From Flavisolibacter ginsengisoli DSM 18119 (lineage in GTDB: Bacteria > Bacteroidota > Bacteroidia > Chitinophagales > Chitinophagaceae): a stretch of DNA of 64,000 nucleotides. Every line of letters begins with the position of its first letter. Within the stretch, counting starts at the first letter, position 1. Positions 38,796 to 48,001 of the stretch are shown piece by piece. The DNA is taken from the NCBI RefSeq assembly GCF_900129295.1, contig NZ_FQUU01000005.1:171200-235199 (forward strand), given 5' to 3'. Below the pieces are notes generated by a model. The model searched no databases. It saw nothing but the letters and a program-made list of their open reading frames with translations, and had not been told where the DNA came from. The position numbers were made by a program, and so were the translations under genes.

Positions 38796-39139
38796 AGAAT
38801 TGCGTAAAAAGGTATAAAAAAAGATATGGCTAAACTGCGGAAACGAGGGATGAGAACAGCACAAGGTAGACCTATCTTCTCTATTCTTAGTATTTGTTTT
38901 GTTGTATTTGTTTATCCGCTGTCAAGTTGTGAGAAACTGGTATGCAAAGCAATGCATTAACACCCCGTTCATTAGAATAGGGTTACCTTCCGCTGTGTAT
39001 TTTCTTCTACTTATAAGGTTGATAAATACTGAATTAGCTAAAGAAATCGCGATGCTTGCTGTCATTTCCGGAGAATGTTCTATTATATATATTCATTTCC
39101 GTGCTGCAGCCTGATGATTATTAATTGAAAGAATATGAT
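38796..39139. other. Intergenic region, 344 bases, no gene seen
   Basis: An AT-rich divergent spacer between two hypothetical genes. It has only short frames without coding character, including one of 71 codons on the plus strand that lacks a plausible start context. No strong inverted repeat was seen. Confidence 0.4.
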
Positions 39140-39598
39140 ATGGTAGATCCAAAGGACATACGGCCGGGTAATATGGTATTAAGGGTAACGGGTAAAGACG
39201 TTACAGGCAAATCATTTTTTGAATACACTCCTGTTGCTATAGATGAATATTTTTTTACCTGGGCGAAATTCTGTTTTCCAATAAAGTTGTCACCCGAACT
39301 ACTCAGCAAATGCGGTTTTACATTCAATAAAAATGTTTGGTATATCAATCCTGTAAACCTTCCCTGGGAAGATGAGCAACCTTTCTTAAGCTGGAATCCA
39401 AAGGAAGGTTGGTTTTTGAAGGATTTCAGGTTGATATACCAGCCACTTTATTTACACAAACTTCAAAACCTTTATTACAATTTAACCGGAACGGAGCTTC
39501 TGATAGATCCGATGCTTTTTCAAAATATAGATATTATCGGCCCTATAAATTTTTCCGGAAAGCCAGTATCAAAAGCCCCACCAAGGCCGCTGTTATAA
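39140..39598 (+). CDS. Conserved Bacteroidota hypothetical protein (LQNLYxxLTGxEL type)
   Basis: From MVDPKDIRPGNMVLRV the product has about 152 residues. It has the pattern xIRPGNxV..., FPIKLSPELLSKCGF and YLHKLQNLYYNLTGTELLID, which I recognise from unnamed Bacteroidota proteins often found in accessory or phage-like regions. No catalytic motif is seen. It ends 13 bases before the convergent serine hydrolase gene. Confidence 0.6.
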   Translation: MVDPKDIRPGNMVLRVTGKDVTGKSFFEYTPVAIDEYFFTWAKFCFPIKLSPELLSKCGFTFNKNVWYINPVNLPWEDEQPFLSWNPKEGWFLKDFRLIYQPLYLHKLQNLYYNLTGTELLIDPMLFQNIDIIGPINFSGKPVSKAPPRPLL

Positions 39599-39611
39599 TG
39601 GATGATTGATA

Positions 39612-40709
39612 TTATTGTAAAGCCTCATCGACCAGGGTTTTTAATTCCTGGTACTTTTCATTCCTTCCTTTATTCCTCAGGTTATAGGTCATTAAAAAAG
39701 CGGCATAATGCTTTTCATTGTCAATCCAGGGGAACGAACCAAACAGTCCCGGGCTTGATACGGCACGGGCATTAGCTGATCCTGTTGTCTTGTCCATGAT
39801 CCATTCTCCATAGCCATAGCCAAATCCACCAGCTTCAGCCGGAGAATAGGCGATCCTTAGACCATTTAGCCGGTTTACCTGCATTTCATTGATACTTTTT
39901 TCGCTCAATATTCTTTTGCCTTTGAACATTCCTTTGTTAAGTATCATAACAAGAAAGTTCAAATAATCATTGGGTGTACTGTATGCTCCCCCCGCCGGCA
40001 GTGCCACTTTGTTTTTCCCGAAATCAGTATTCGTCATACCAAGAGGTTTTGCTATACGTTCAGCAAACAGCGTTTCAAAGCTTTTGCCACTGATCTTTTC
40101 AATGACTGCACCTGCTATCTGCAGGCCAGCATTACTATAATGAAAAACTGAACCTGGTTTTCCTTCCATTGGCATGTCTGCTATTAGCTCAATGGCTTCA
40201 TCCATAGTTTGTATTTGCTTCATCCCGGCCAGGCTTTCCTTCAATGGAGGAGCATTGATGCCTGTAAGGTGCGACAGGCATTGGCTAATGGTAATACCAC
40301 CTTTTCCATGCGCGGTCAACACTGGTAAATACAGCCCCACTGTGTCTGAGAGTGTAAGGCTTCCATCATCAATAAAGGTCATCACCAGTGCTGCGCTTAG
40401 CCATTTGCTGCAACTGGCAATTGGTTGCCTGGTGTTCACATCATAATCTTCTATATTGGCATTTTTGCCCTGTCGCCGGGCAATCAGCCGGTTGCCCAGT
40501 TTTTGTTTGGGGCTCATTTTATTCACGGCTTTGGAATAGACTATTTGTCCATCTTTATAAATCAATAGCAGCGAGCGTCCACCCAATGCCGGGGTGTTTT
40601 CTTCCATCCAGTTATCGAGTTTTTTGAATGACTGGGCCTGGGTATGTATGGCCAGGAGAGCAGGTATGATTAGAAAAAGGGCGTAATGCCTGTATTGTTT
40701 TGGATGCAT
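39612..40709 (-). CDS. Secreted serine hydrolase, beta-lactamase (class C-like) family
   Basis: The 365-residue product has a signal peptide (ALFLIIPALLAIHTQA) and the beta-lactamase/DD-peptidase fold: the SxxK motif in PIASCSKWLSAALV, the tyrosine motif in FHYSNAGLQIAG, and the helical part QCLSHLTGINAPP. These secreted esterase/peptidase-like proteins rarely are true beta-lactamases; the substrate is unknown. Single gene. Confidence 0.9.
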   Translation of the reverse strand: MHPKQYRHYALFLIIPALLAIHTQAQSFKKLDNWMEENTPALGGRSLLLIYKDGQIVYSKAVNKMSPKQKLGNRLIARRQGKNANIEDYDVNTRQPIASCSKWLSAALVMTFIDDGSLTLSDTVGLYLPVLTAHGKGGITISQCLSHLTGINAPPLKESLAGMKQIQTMDEAIELIADMPMEGKPGSVFHYSNAGLQIAGAVIEKISGKSFETLFAERIAKPLGMTNTDFGKNKVALPAGGAYSTPNDYLNFLVMILNKGMFKGKRILSEKSINEMQVNRLNGLRIAYSPAEAGGFGYGYGEWIMDKTTGSANARAVSSPGLFGSFPWIDNEKHYAAFLMTYNLRNKGRNEKYQELKTLVDEALQ

Positions 40710-40901
40710 GGCCGTATGACTAATCAGTGGTTGAAAGGTTTATTGATGGGAAACTATTGCCAACAATTTTAAAAATTCCTGTGATGGAATCATTAACTTA
40801 AAATATTGAAATATAACGTGAAAGGCTATCCGTTCTTTGTTGTTAAGGCAATTATAAAAACTAGTTTCACATGCTGGCATAGCTTTTACTTCAATGATTA
40901 T

Positions 40902-41477
40902 ATGAACACCTTATTCCCTGTTGCGCCTGAGTTTCCACCTGGGTTTCACTATTATCCTGATTTTATCAATGAAGCTGAAGAGGCGAAGTTAGTTTCTGCC
41001 ATAAGAGAAACACCATTGCATACTTTTCATTTCCAGGGCTATGAAGCGAAGAGGAAGGTGGCCAGTTTTGGCTATGACTGGAGCTTTGAAAAACGAGTGC
41101 TGTCAAAAGGAAAGCAAATCCCGCAAAGCTTTTCCTGGGTAGTTCAGAAAGTTGCTGCATTCATGGATATAACCCCTGATCATTTTGCAGAACTGCTGGT
41201 GACTGAATACCCCGTGGGTTCCGTGATCAACTGGCACCGGGATGCTCCGCCATTTGATATTATTGCGGGCATTTCATTACATACCGATTGTGTGTTTCGC
41301 CTGCGACCACAGGAAAAAGCCAAACAAAACAGGAAGTCTGTTATTTCATTTACTGTTCAAAGGCGTTCGCTGTACATCATCCAGGGAACAGCCCGAACAG
41401 AATGGCAACATAGCACCTCGCCTGTAAAAGAAGTCCGTTATTCTATTACATTACGCAGTTTGAAGTCACCAGTATGA
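40902..41477 (+). CDS. AlkB-like alpha-ketoglutarate-dependent dioxygenase
   Basis: From MNTLFPVAPEFPPGFHYYPDF the product has 191 residues of the AlkB fold. The iron site begins with WHRDAPPFD (HxD) and the distal His lies near EWQHST; the 2-oxoglutarate Arg residues are in VRYSITLR. KRKVASFGYDW is typical of the AlkB-like subgroup with an SFGYDW segment. It should oxidatively remove N-alkyl lesions from nucleic acid. The frame is open to 40806, but the extra residues do not match the family. Confidence 0.88.
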   Translation: MNTLFPVAPEFPPGFHYYPDFINEAEEAKLVSAIRETPLHTFHFQGYEAKRKVASFGYDWSFEKRVLSKGKQIPQSFSWVVQKVAAFMDITPDHFAELLVTEYPVGSVINWHRDAPPFDIIAGISLHTDCVFRLRPQEKAKQNRKSVISFTVQRRSLYIIQGTARTEWQHSTSPVKEVRYSITLRSLKSPV

Positions 41478-41484
41478 TACCCGG

Positions 41485-42018
41485 TTATCGTTTGACGAGG
41501 CTATACCCTGCATTAATGCCAAAATAGCTAATAGTACCACCTCCCGGGAAGCCTGCCTGGTAGCGTAATCCCAGGTCTAAACGGCTGACTTTGACACCCG
41601 CGCCCAAGCCGAGCGTGAACCCGGAATCTGAACTTTTTGTTGTTGTGCTGGTACCACCATTATCAACTTTTGTTTTAAAGCGATACAATCCCAAGCCAGC
41701 CTGCGGATGCGCATAAAATACGGACCAGTTGTATTTATATCCTATAAGCAAGGGGATGATAGAAGTTTTAATTTTTTCATTGGCAGGAGGGGTCTTGAAC
41801 GTAAACGTATTATACCCGGTGGTAAAAGAAACCTGTCCTGATTCACCTACACCCAACAGTCCCTGCACCCATCCGCCAACACCTGTTTTATAAGAATTAA
41901 AATCACCGGTAGGAAAGGCAGCTTCCACACCTAAAAGAAAGTCATAGGTTCCGCGTTGGGCTTTTGCAGATATAGATAAGCTTGAGCTAATTAGCAGCAG
42001 GAGTAATAATTTATTCAT
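41485..42018 (-). CDS. Outer-membrane beta-barrel protein
   Basis: From MNKLLLLLLISSSLSISAKAQ the product has 177 residues. Signal peptide, then barrel strands YDFLLGVEAAFPTGDF, VQGLLGVGESGQVSFTTGYN, TSIIPLLIGYKYNW, FYAHPQAGLGLYRF and VSRLDLGLRYQAGF. It belongs to the small barrel group. It is convergent with alkB (7 bases between stops), with no room for a separate terminator. Confidence 0.86.
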   Translation of the reverse strand: MNKLLLLLLISSSLSISAKAQRGTYDFLLGVEAAFPTGDFNSYKTGVGGWVQGLLGVGESGQVSFTTGYNTFTFKTPPANEKIKTSIIPLLIGYKYNWSVFYAHPQAGLGLYRFKTKVDNGGTSTTTKSSDSGFTLGLGAGVKVSRLDLGLRYQAGFPGGGTISYFGINAGYSLVKR

Positions 42019-42102
42019 AAGTAGTTTTTTGTTTATGAGTTGCAAAAAAAGGACCACTGATAAGTTTATCATTTTCTTCAGTCTTATAATTCTTATTATC
42101 CT

Positions 42103-43005
42103 TTATTTCTTTTCAAAAACAATACGGAAGTGATCCATCAATTCTCTTTCAAAACATTTTTGATTGGCCTTATGCCTGAATACCTGCAGCTTGTACCTGA
42201 ACTCTTTGTTTTTAATGAAACTGGGTAATAATTTCAGGTATAGTGCATATTTCTCCAGGCTGAATTGCCTGATACGCTTTCTCCATTGTTTGGTGGTTTC
42301 AATATAGTCAAGCCGGCCGCTGCTGTAATCAATTACGTTAAAGAAAGGTGCGGCAGTATCAAAGATCATTTCCTTTCCATAGGGTAGCCAGGAACCAGGG
42401 AAGTGGTCCGTCATCAACCTGATAAGAAAAGCATCAGACCCCGGCGCTGCATTTGCATCCAGTGCATCCACTGGTATCATATTCTTTCCCCATGCCATGG
42501 TTTGAAGGTAAAATCTTCCTTTTGGGGGCAACAGGTTATAAACCCTTTCAAAAAAATCATGGTAGATCTTTTCCTGTTTACCCTCCTGGTATTCTGCGTA
42601 GGAACAAAAATGTTCAAAGGCGCCTACAGAAACGATGGCATCAAAGGTTCCAAGATCTCCAGGCTGAATAGAGCGGGCATCTTTGATATGTACATCAAAT
42701 CCATTTTTCCTGCATGCCTTATACTGTCCTTCGGAGAAGGTAAGGCCTGTAGCTACTGCTCCCCGTTTAGTGATATAGGACAGGAAGGGCCCCCAGCCAC
42801 ATCCCATATCCAGTACCCTGCTGCCCTTTCCAATATGAAGTTGCTCTGCCATATAACCATGCTTGGCTGCCTGTGCTTCTTCCAGTGAAAGCTTAAAATT
42901 TCCATTGTACATGGCGCCGCTAAAGTCTGCCGTTTCGCCCATGCTTTGGCGGAATATGCGGTCCATGGTGGAATAGGTAAAATCTATATCCTGTTGAGTA
43001 GCCAT
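42103..43005 (-). CDS. Cyclopropane-fatty-acid-synthase-family methyltransferase
   Basis: The 300-residue protein has the SAM motif RVLDMGCGWGPFLSYI (residues 63-77), GLTFSEGQYKAC, and SVGAFEHFCSYAEY, matching CFA/mycolic-acid cyclopropane synthases. The N-terminal lipid-binding domain of E. coli Cfa is absent, as in the mycobacterial type. The substrate may be a membrane lipid acyl chain or another small molecule. It lies 95 bases downstream of the efflux operon on the same strand and could be read from it. Confidence 0.82.
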   Translation of the reverse strand: MATQQDIDFTYSTMDRIFRQSMGETADFSGAMYNGNFKLSLEEAQAAKHGYMAEQLHIGKGSRVLDMGCGWGPFLSYITKRGAVATGLTFSEGQYKACRKNGFDVHIKDARSIQPGDLGTFDAIVSVGAFEHFCSYAEYQEGKQEKIYHDFFERVYNLLPPKGRFYLQTMAWGKNMIPVDALDANAAPGSDAFLIRLMTDHFPGSWLPYGKEMIFDTAAPFFNVIDYSSGRLDYIETTKQWRKRIRQFSLEKYALYLKLLPSFIKNKEFRYKLQVFRHKANQKCFERELMDHFRIVFEKK

Positions 43006-43100
43006 ATGTAATTATTTTATTCGTCTTCAACAGGGGGATAAAGGAAAGAATAGTATAAGTTACAGCTTTTGTAATGAATAGTCATTAGCAAATTGCAGTG

Positions 43101-44222
43101 CTAACTACTTCTTTTGCGATAGCTTATAATAGCCCATGTGTTCAGTACAATAGCAAACCCGAAAACAGTAATTATATGCCTGGTGATATCAGAAAGATCA
43201 CTCCCTTTTAATACGACAAGGCGCATAACTTCAATAAAATAGGTCACAGGGTTGAAGCGGGTAAACCACTGAGCCCAAATGGGCATACTTTCTATGGGAG
43301 TATATAGACCTCCCAACAAGATGAACACCATGAACAAAAAGAAAGTGATCAGCATGGCCTGTTGTTGAGAAGATGCAAAACTGGATATGAGTAAGCCAAA
43401 ACCCAGCACAGCCAGCAGGTACACTGCAGCAAAAACATAAATAGTGAAAAGGCTGCCAACGGGCACTATGCTATAGAGCAACCAGGCGATGAACAATCCT
43501 ATGGATAATATGATAATACCTAAAAACCAGAATGGTATCAGCTTACCCAAAATGAAGTGGTATTTCTTTATGGGCGTTACATTGATCTGCTCTATAGTCC
43601 CTACTTCCTTTTCCTTTACAATGTTGAGACAGGTAAGGAAGGAGCCGACAATAGTTACCAGCATCACCAGGATACCCGGTACCATGAAAAACTTGTAGTT
43701 CATCAGGGGATTGTACCAATTGGAAGGCCTGATGTCTATATTGACTTCAGGATTGAAGCGGGGCAGCTGTATCCATTTGCTGCGTACTTCATTATTAAAA
43801 TCATGAATGATCGATTGCAGGTAAGAGGCTCCCAGTCCGGCTTTGACGCCATTGATGGCATCAATGGATAAAAGCACAATGGCCTCATTTTCCCTCGTTA
43901 GGTCTTTTTCAAAGTGAGCCGGTATTTCCAGGATGATATCAGCCCTGTTCTTTTCAATATCCACCAGGGCTTCTTTATAGGAATTGGTGTATTGGTCAAG
44001 TAAAAAATAACCAGATGATGTGATCTTTGAGATCATCTGCCTGGTGTAACTGCTATGGTCATGATCGATAACGGCCAGTTTTATATTCCGCACTTCATAA
44101 TCAGCAGCCCAGGGTAACAGCAATAATTGAAGTATGGGCACTACGAAGATCACGCGCAGGATGGCCGGGTTCCGGAAGATCTGCCGGAATTCTTTTTCCA
44201 GTAAAAAACGGAGTGTTCTCAT
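43101..44222 (-). CDS. ABC-2 type permease (YbhR/YhhJ-like)
   Basis: The 373-residue permease has an N-terminal helix (AILRVIFVVPILQLLLLPW), a large periplasmic domain (about 40-175) and five C-terminal helices, with KEKEVGTIEQINVTPIK in the ABC-2 motif. It should pair with the other permease and the two ATPases to form an export pump. The start overlaps the stop of the preceding permease by 4 bases. Last gene of the operon. Confidence 0.9.
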   Translation of the reverse strand: MRTLRFLLEKEFRQIFRNPAILRVIFVVPILQLLLLPWAADYEVRNIKLAVIDHDHSSYTRQMISKITSSGYFLLDQYTNSYKEALVDIEKNRADIILEIPAHFEKDLTRENEAIVLLSIDAINGVKAGLGASYLQSIIHDFNNEVRSKWIQLPRFNPEVNIDIRPSNWYNPLMNYKFFMVPGILVMLVTIVGSFLTCLNIVKEKEVGTIEQINVTPIKKYHFILGKLIPFWFLGIIILSIGLFIAWLLYSIVPVGSLFTIYVFAAVYLLAVLGFGLLISSFASSQQQAMLITFFLFMVFILLGGLYTPIESMPIWAQWFTRFNPVTYFIEVMRLVVLKGSDLSDITRHIITVFGFAIVLNTWAIISYRKRSS

Positions 44223-45325
44223 GCCAGTCTTGTTTTAAAATTTTTCAGGCTTGCCAGCAAAAGCATAACTGCCATTCCACCCAGTATCACTGTTTCTTTC
44301 CAAACGGCAGCTAGTGGCAACCCCTTGATCATAACTGCGCGTACCACCTGGTAAAACCAGCGGGCAGGGAAAATATTGGACGCTACCTGCAAAGCTTTTG
44401 GCATGTTTTCAATGGGGAATAAAAAACCACTGAGCATGATAGTAGGCAGGAATAAACCGGTAAGAGATATGAACATGGCCATCATTTGGGAATCCGTCGC
44501 TGTAGATATCAATAAACCAAAAGAAAGGCAGGTGATGGTGAACAAAATGCTTTCACTCATTAACAGGAACAAGCTTCCGCGAATGGGCACTTCTAGTACA
44601 AAATAACTCAGTAACAATATGCTGATGATATTGATTATGGATATAATAAGGTAGGGAACGGCCTTGGCAACGATGACTTTAATGGGTGATACAGGAGATA
44701 CCAGCAATACTTCCATGGTCCCTGTTTCTTTTTCCCTTACCACCGTTATGGCCGTCATCATGGTGCACACCAGCATCAGGATCATGGAAATGACACCGGG
44801 CACAAAGCTGTAAGTGCCTTTCTGCTGCGGATTATAGAGCATGCGCACCCTCGTTTGAATGGTATATGGATATTTCCTTTCCTGGTTATAGCGGTTTTGG
44901 AAATCCATAATGATGTTGCCGGCATAATTGGTGAGCGTGGTAGCTACGTTGGGATCTGAAGCATCTGCTATGATCTGTATTTGTGGATTGTGCACATGCT
45001 GTAACTGGCTTTCAAAGGAGGGAGGGAAAACCAGGATCAGCTTTGCCTTGCCTTTATGAAAGATGTCCTCAATTTCATTATAGCCATGAATTTCAGCAGC
45101 AAGGTCAAAATAACGACTGGTTTCCATTTCATTCGTGATCTCTCTTGTAGCGTTGTCTTTGGAAAAATCAAGCACCGCAAAGCGGGCGTTCTTGACCTCG
45201 GTAGTCAGTGCAAAGCCAAAGATCATGATCAGGGCTATGGGCATGCCTAGCAGGATGAGCAGGGTTTGCCTGTCTCGCAGGATATGGTGAAATTCCTTCC
45301 GTACAAATGATAAAAACTGTTTCAT
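44219..45325 (-). CDS. ABC-2 type permease (YbhS-like)
   Basis: The 368-residue permease has the same plan as its neighbour: N-terminal helix (TLLILLGMPIALIMIFGF), periplasmic domain, then helices including MILMLVCTMMTAITVV, followed by REKETGTMEVLLVSPVSPIKVI and GLFLPTIMLSGFLFPIENMP. It overlaps the downstream permease by 4 bases and lies 44 bases after the ATPase gene. Confidence 0.9.
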   Translation of the reverse strand: MKQFLSFVRKEFHHILRDRQTLLILLGMPIALIMIFGFALTTEVKNARFAVLDFSKDNATREITNEMETSRYFDLAAEIHGYNEIEDIFHKGKAKLILVFPPSFESQLQHVHNPQIQIIADASDPNVATTLTNYAGNIIMDFQNRYNQERKYPYTIQTRVRMLYNPQQKGTYSFVPGVISMILMLVCTMMTAITVVREKETGTMEVLLVSPVSPIKVIVAKAVPYLIISIINIISILLLSYFVLEVPIRGSLFLLMSESILFTITCLSFGLLISTATDSQMMAMFISLTGLFLPTIMLSGFLFPIENMPKALQVASNIFPARWFYQVVRAVMIKGLPLAAVWKETVILGGMAVMLLLASLKNFKTRLA

Positions 45326-45369
45326 ACTTGTTTATCCCATTTACGTTTAACCCCAATTGTTAGAAAATG

Positions 45370-46131
45370 TTATGCTGTTTTTACTTCATCGCCATTTCTT
45401 TTTGCTTTGCGTGCCAGTTGCAGGAACACTTCATTCATGCTCGACGCATTATAGGTTTGTTTTAATGCAGATGGTGTGTCCAGTGCTTCTATTCTGCCAT
45501 CCACCATAATGGTCACCCGGTTGCAATATTCAGCTTCGTCCATATAGTGGGTAGTTACAAATACGGTGATGCCTGTGGCCGCAGCCTCGTAAATAAGGTT
45601 CCAGAATTCACGACGGGTTACGGGGTCAACCCCACCCGTTGGCTCATCAAGGAATACAATACGTGGCTCGTGAAAAACAGCCACAGAGAAGGCCAGCTTT
45701 TGTTTCCATCCAGGTGGTAAGGAGCCTACCAGTTTATTTGCCTGGTCTTCCAGGTGCAGTTGATGCAGCAACCTGGCCGTTTTATCTTTAATGAAGGCAT
45801 CGCTTTTTCCATAGATACCCGCATAAAACCGGATATTTTCTTTGATGGTCAGGTCCTCGTACAACGAGAACTTCTGGCTCATATATCCTATGTTTCTTTT
45901 CAGGCCTTCCGTTTGTTTATACACATCAAATCCTGCAACAAAGGCCTTCCCCGAAGTGGGCATCGATAAGCCACAGAGCATGCGCATGGCAGTGGTCTTA
46001 CCAGCGCCGTTGGCGCCGAGAAATCCAAAGATCTCACCCCTCTGTACCTCAAAGGAGATAGCATCTACTGCGGTGAAGTCACCAAAGCGTTTGGTCAGCT
46101 GCTCAACGTGTATGATAGATTGTTCATTCAT
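45370..46131 (-). CDS. ABC transporter ATP-binding protein
   Basis: The 253-residue ATPase has Walker A GANGAGKTT, a Q-loop (IGYMSQKFSLY), a signature in the variant form SLPPGWKQK instead of LSGGQ, Walker B IVFLDEPTGGVD and the H-loop in VTTHYMDEAE. The variant signature is usual for one of the two ATPases in this pump class. It overlaps the other ATPase gene by 8 bases; the two are probably a heterodimer. Confidence 0.92.
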   Translation of the reverse strand: MNEQSIIHVEQLTKRFGDFTAVDAISFEVQRGEIFGFLGANGAGKTTAMRMLCGLSMPTSGKAFVAGFDVYKQTEGLKRNIGYMSQKFSLYEDLTIKENIRFYAGIYGKSDAFIKDKTARLLHQLHLEDQANKLVGSLPPGWKQKLAFSVAVFHEPRIVFLDEPTGGVDPVTRREFWNLIYEAAATGITVFVTTHYMDEAEYCNRVTIMVDGRIEALDTPSALKQTYNASSMNEVFLQLARKAKRNGDEVKTA

Positions 46132-47050
46132 GCGGGTATTGCATTAGTTGCATGAAACAATCTTCAATAGAAGGAGGGACAGTTTGGATGTAAATTTCTG
46201 TATGTCCCTTGCTTGCTAGAAATGATTCCATATTGACAAGCGAATAACCATCCTTCATAACTGCATGGTGGCTCTCTCCGAAAGAATACACATCTTCTAT
46301 TTCCTTAAAGGAGCGCAGATCCTGTAACAATCGAAACATATCGGCTGACCTGACAGCAAGGATAGTTTTTTTGAAAGAATCCCTGATCTCACCGGGGGTG
46401 CCAGTGGTCATAAATCTTCCTTCCTGCATTAAGGTAACCCGGTCGCAAAGGGACGCTTCGTCCATATAGGGCGTTGAAACCAAAATGGTGATCCCCTGGG
46501 CTTTTAGTTTACTGAGCATATCCCAGAACTCTTTTCTTGACACGGCATCCACCCCAGTTGTGGGCTCATCCAAAAACAATACGACGGGTTTGTGGATAAG
46601 GGCGCAACAAAGCGCCAGCTTTTGCTTCATACCCCCGGATAACTTTCCGGCCCTACGTTTCTTAAAAGGCTCTATCTGTACATAGATATCCCTGACAAGA
46701 TCATAGTTTTCGGCAAGGCTGGTTTTAAAAAGCGTGGCAAAGAATTCCAGGTTTTCTTCCACTGACAGGTCCTGGTACAAAGAAAACTTCCCGGGCATGT
46801 AGCCCACCTTATTGCGAATAGCCTTATAGTCTTTTACAATGTCCGAGCCATCAACCGTGGCAGTTCCTTTATCGGGAAGCAGCAGGGTGGTCAGCATGCG
46901 AAATAGGCTGGTCTTACCTGCACCATCAGGACCAATAATGCCAAACAATTCTCCCCGCGACACTTCAAATGATACATTGCGGACAGCTTCAACAGAAGCT
47001 TTTCCGCTTTTATAGTGTTTGTGCAACCCATATGCTTGTACAGCACTCAT
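46124..47050 (-). CDS. ABC transporter ATP-binding protein
   Basis: The 308-residue ATPase has Walker A GPDGAGKTS (residues 40-48), a canonical signature KLSGGMKQK, Walker B VLFLDEPTTGVD, and a C-terminal extension of about 80 residues. The H-loop His is replaced: VSTPYMDEA has Pro where the partner has VTTHYMDEA, so this site may be catalytically weak and the pair asymmetric. It overlaps the adaptor gene by 4 bases. Confidence 0.92.
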   Translation of the reverse strand: MSAVQAYGLHKHYKSGKASVEAVRNVSFEVSRGELFGIIGPDGAGKTSLFRMLTTLLLPDKGTATVDGSDIVKDYKAIRNKVGYMPGKFSLYQDLSVEENLEFFATLFKTSLAENYDLVRDIYVQIEPFKKRRAGKLSGGMKQKLALCCALIHKPVVLFLDEPTTGVDAVSRKEFWDMLSKLKAQGITILVSTPYMDEASLCDRVTLMQEGRFMTTGTPGEIRDSFKKTILAVRSADMFRLLQDLRSFKEIEDVYSFGESHHAVMKDGYSLVNMESFLASKGHTEIYIQTVPPSIEDCFMQLMQYPHE

Positions 47051-47991
47051 GGCGCCGGGTTTGGAAATTTTACCTCCCCATACATGCCAATTTTCAGGTA
47101 GCCGTCATTGGGCACCCTTATTTTTACCGCATATACCAGGTTGGCCCTTTCTTCTTTTGTCTGGATGGTCTTTGGAGTAAATTCTGCCTTGTCTGATATC
47201 GATGTTATGGTTCCCTTATACATGCGATAACCTCCTTTGCCATCATCAATACCCACATTTACCTGTTGGTTAAGCCTTAGTTGTGAAAGCTGGCTCCCTG
47301 TTACATAGGCTCTTAGTGTCATTACAGAAAGGTCCGCTATCTTATATAAGGGCTTACCGGCCGTGGTTACCTCTCCCTGTTCGGCGTATTTGGTGAGCAC
47401 TATGCCGTTGGTGGGGTTGGTGATCCTTGCCCTGGATAATTGTTCTTCCACCAGGGCTACCTGTTTCTCCAGGGGTGCTTTTTCACTCAGGATGCCGCGG
47501 TTCTGCGTGGCTACATTGGAACGTTGCACGGCTATCTGCTGGCGGGTCACTTCCATCTGCCGTTTGGTAACCTCTATTTGAGAATTGATATCATCCAGTT
47601 GCTTGCCGGTGGCTGCATCAGCTTTTACCAGGCGTTCTATCCTTTCTTTTTCATGTGCCAGGTTCTTTAATTGCGCCTGTTGAACCGCTAACTGGTTATT
47701 GAGCAGTTGTACCTGCGGGGCCACGGTTTGTGTTTTTTCTGAAAGGGAATGAATGGTGGCATTGACCTGGGCTTTTTGCAGCGACAGGGAGCTGGAATCA
47801 ATGGTACCCACCACTTGCCCCGGGGCCAGAGAATCGCCTTCATTCACTGAAAAATTCAGTAGCTGCCCGTTAACCTGTGATGACACCACCACTTCGTCGG
47901 CTTCAAAACTACCCGAGGCATCAAATTCCTTTTTGTTGGAATGACAGGAGAAAATGAAGGGAACCAGAGATAAAAAAACAATACGCTTCAT
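47047..47991 (-). CDS. HlyD-type periplasmic adaptor lipoprotein
   Basis: The 314-residue membrane-fusion protein has a lipoprotein signal (VFLSLVPFIFSC), the lipoyl half-motifs VVVSSQVNGQLLNFSVNEGD and ITNPTNGIVLTKYAEQGEV, and a coiled-coil hairpin between them (about 80-170). It links the inner-membrane ABC pump to the TolC-like channel encoded just upstream. It resembles YbhG/YhiI adaptors. Confidence 0.92.
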   Translation of the reverse strand: MKRIVFLSLVPFIFSCHSNKKEFDASGSFEADEVVVSSQVNGQLLNFSVNEGDSLAPGQVVGTIDSSSLSLQKAQVNATIHSLSEKTQTVAPQVQLLNNQLAVQQAQLKNLAHEKERIERLVKADAATGKQLDDINSQIEVTKRQMEVTRQQIAVQRSNVATQNRGILSEKAPLEKQVALVEEQLSRARITNPTNGIVLTKYAEQGEVTTAGKPLYKIADLSVMTLRAYVTGSQLSQLRLNQQVNVGIDDGKGGYRMYKGTITSISDKAEFTPKTIQTKEERANLVYAVKIRVPNDGYLKIGMYGEVKFPNPAP

Positions 47992-48001
47992 AAAAGCCAG
48001 T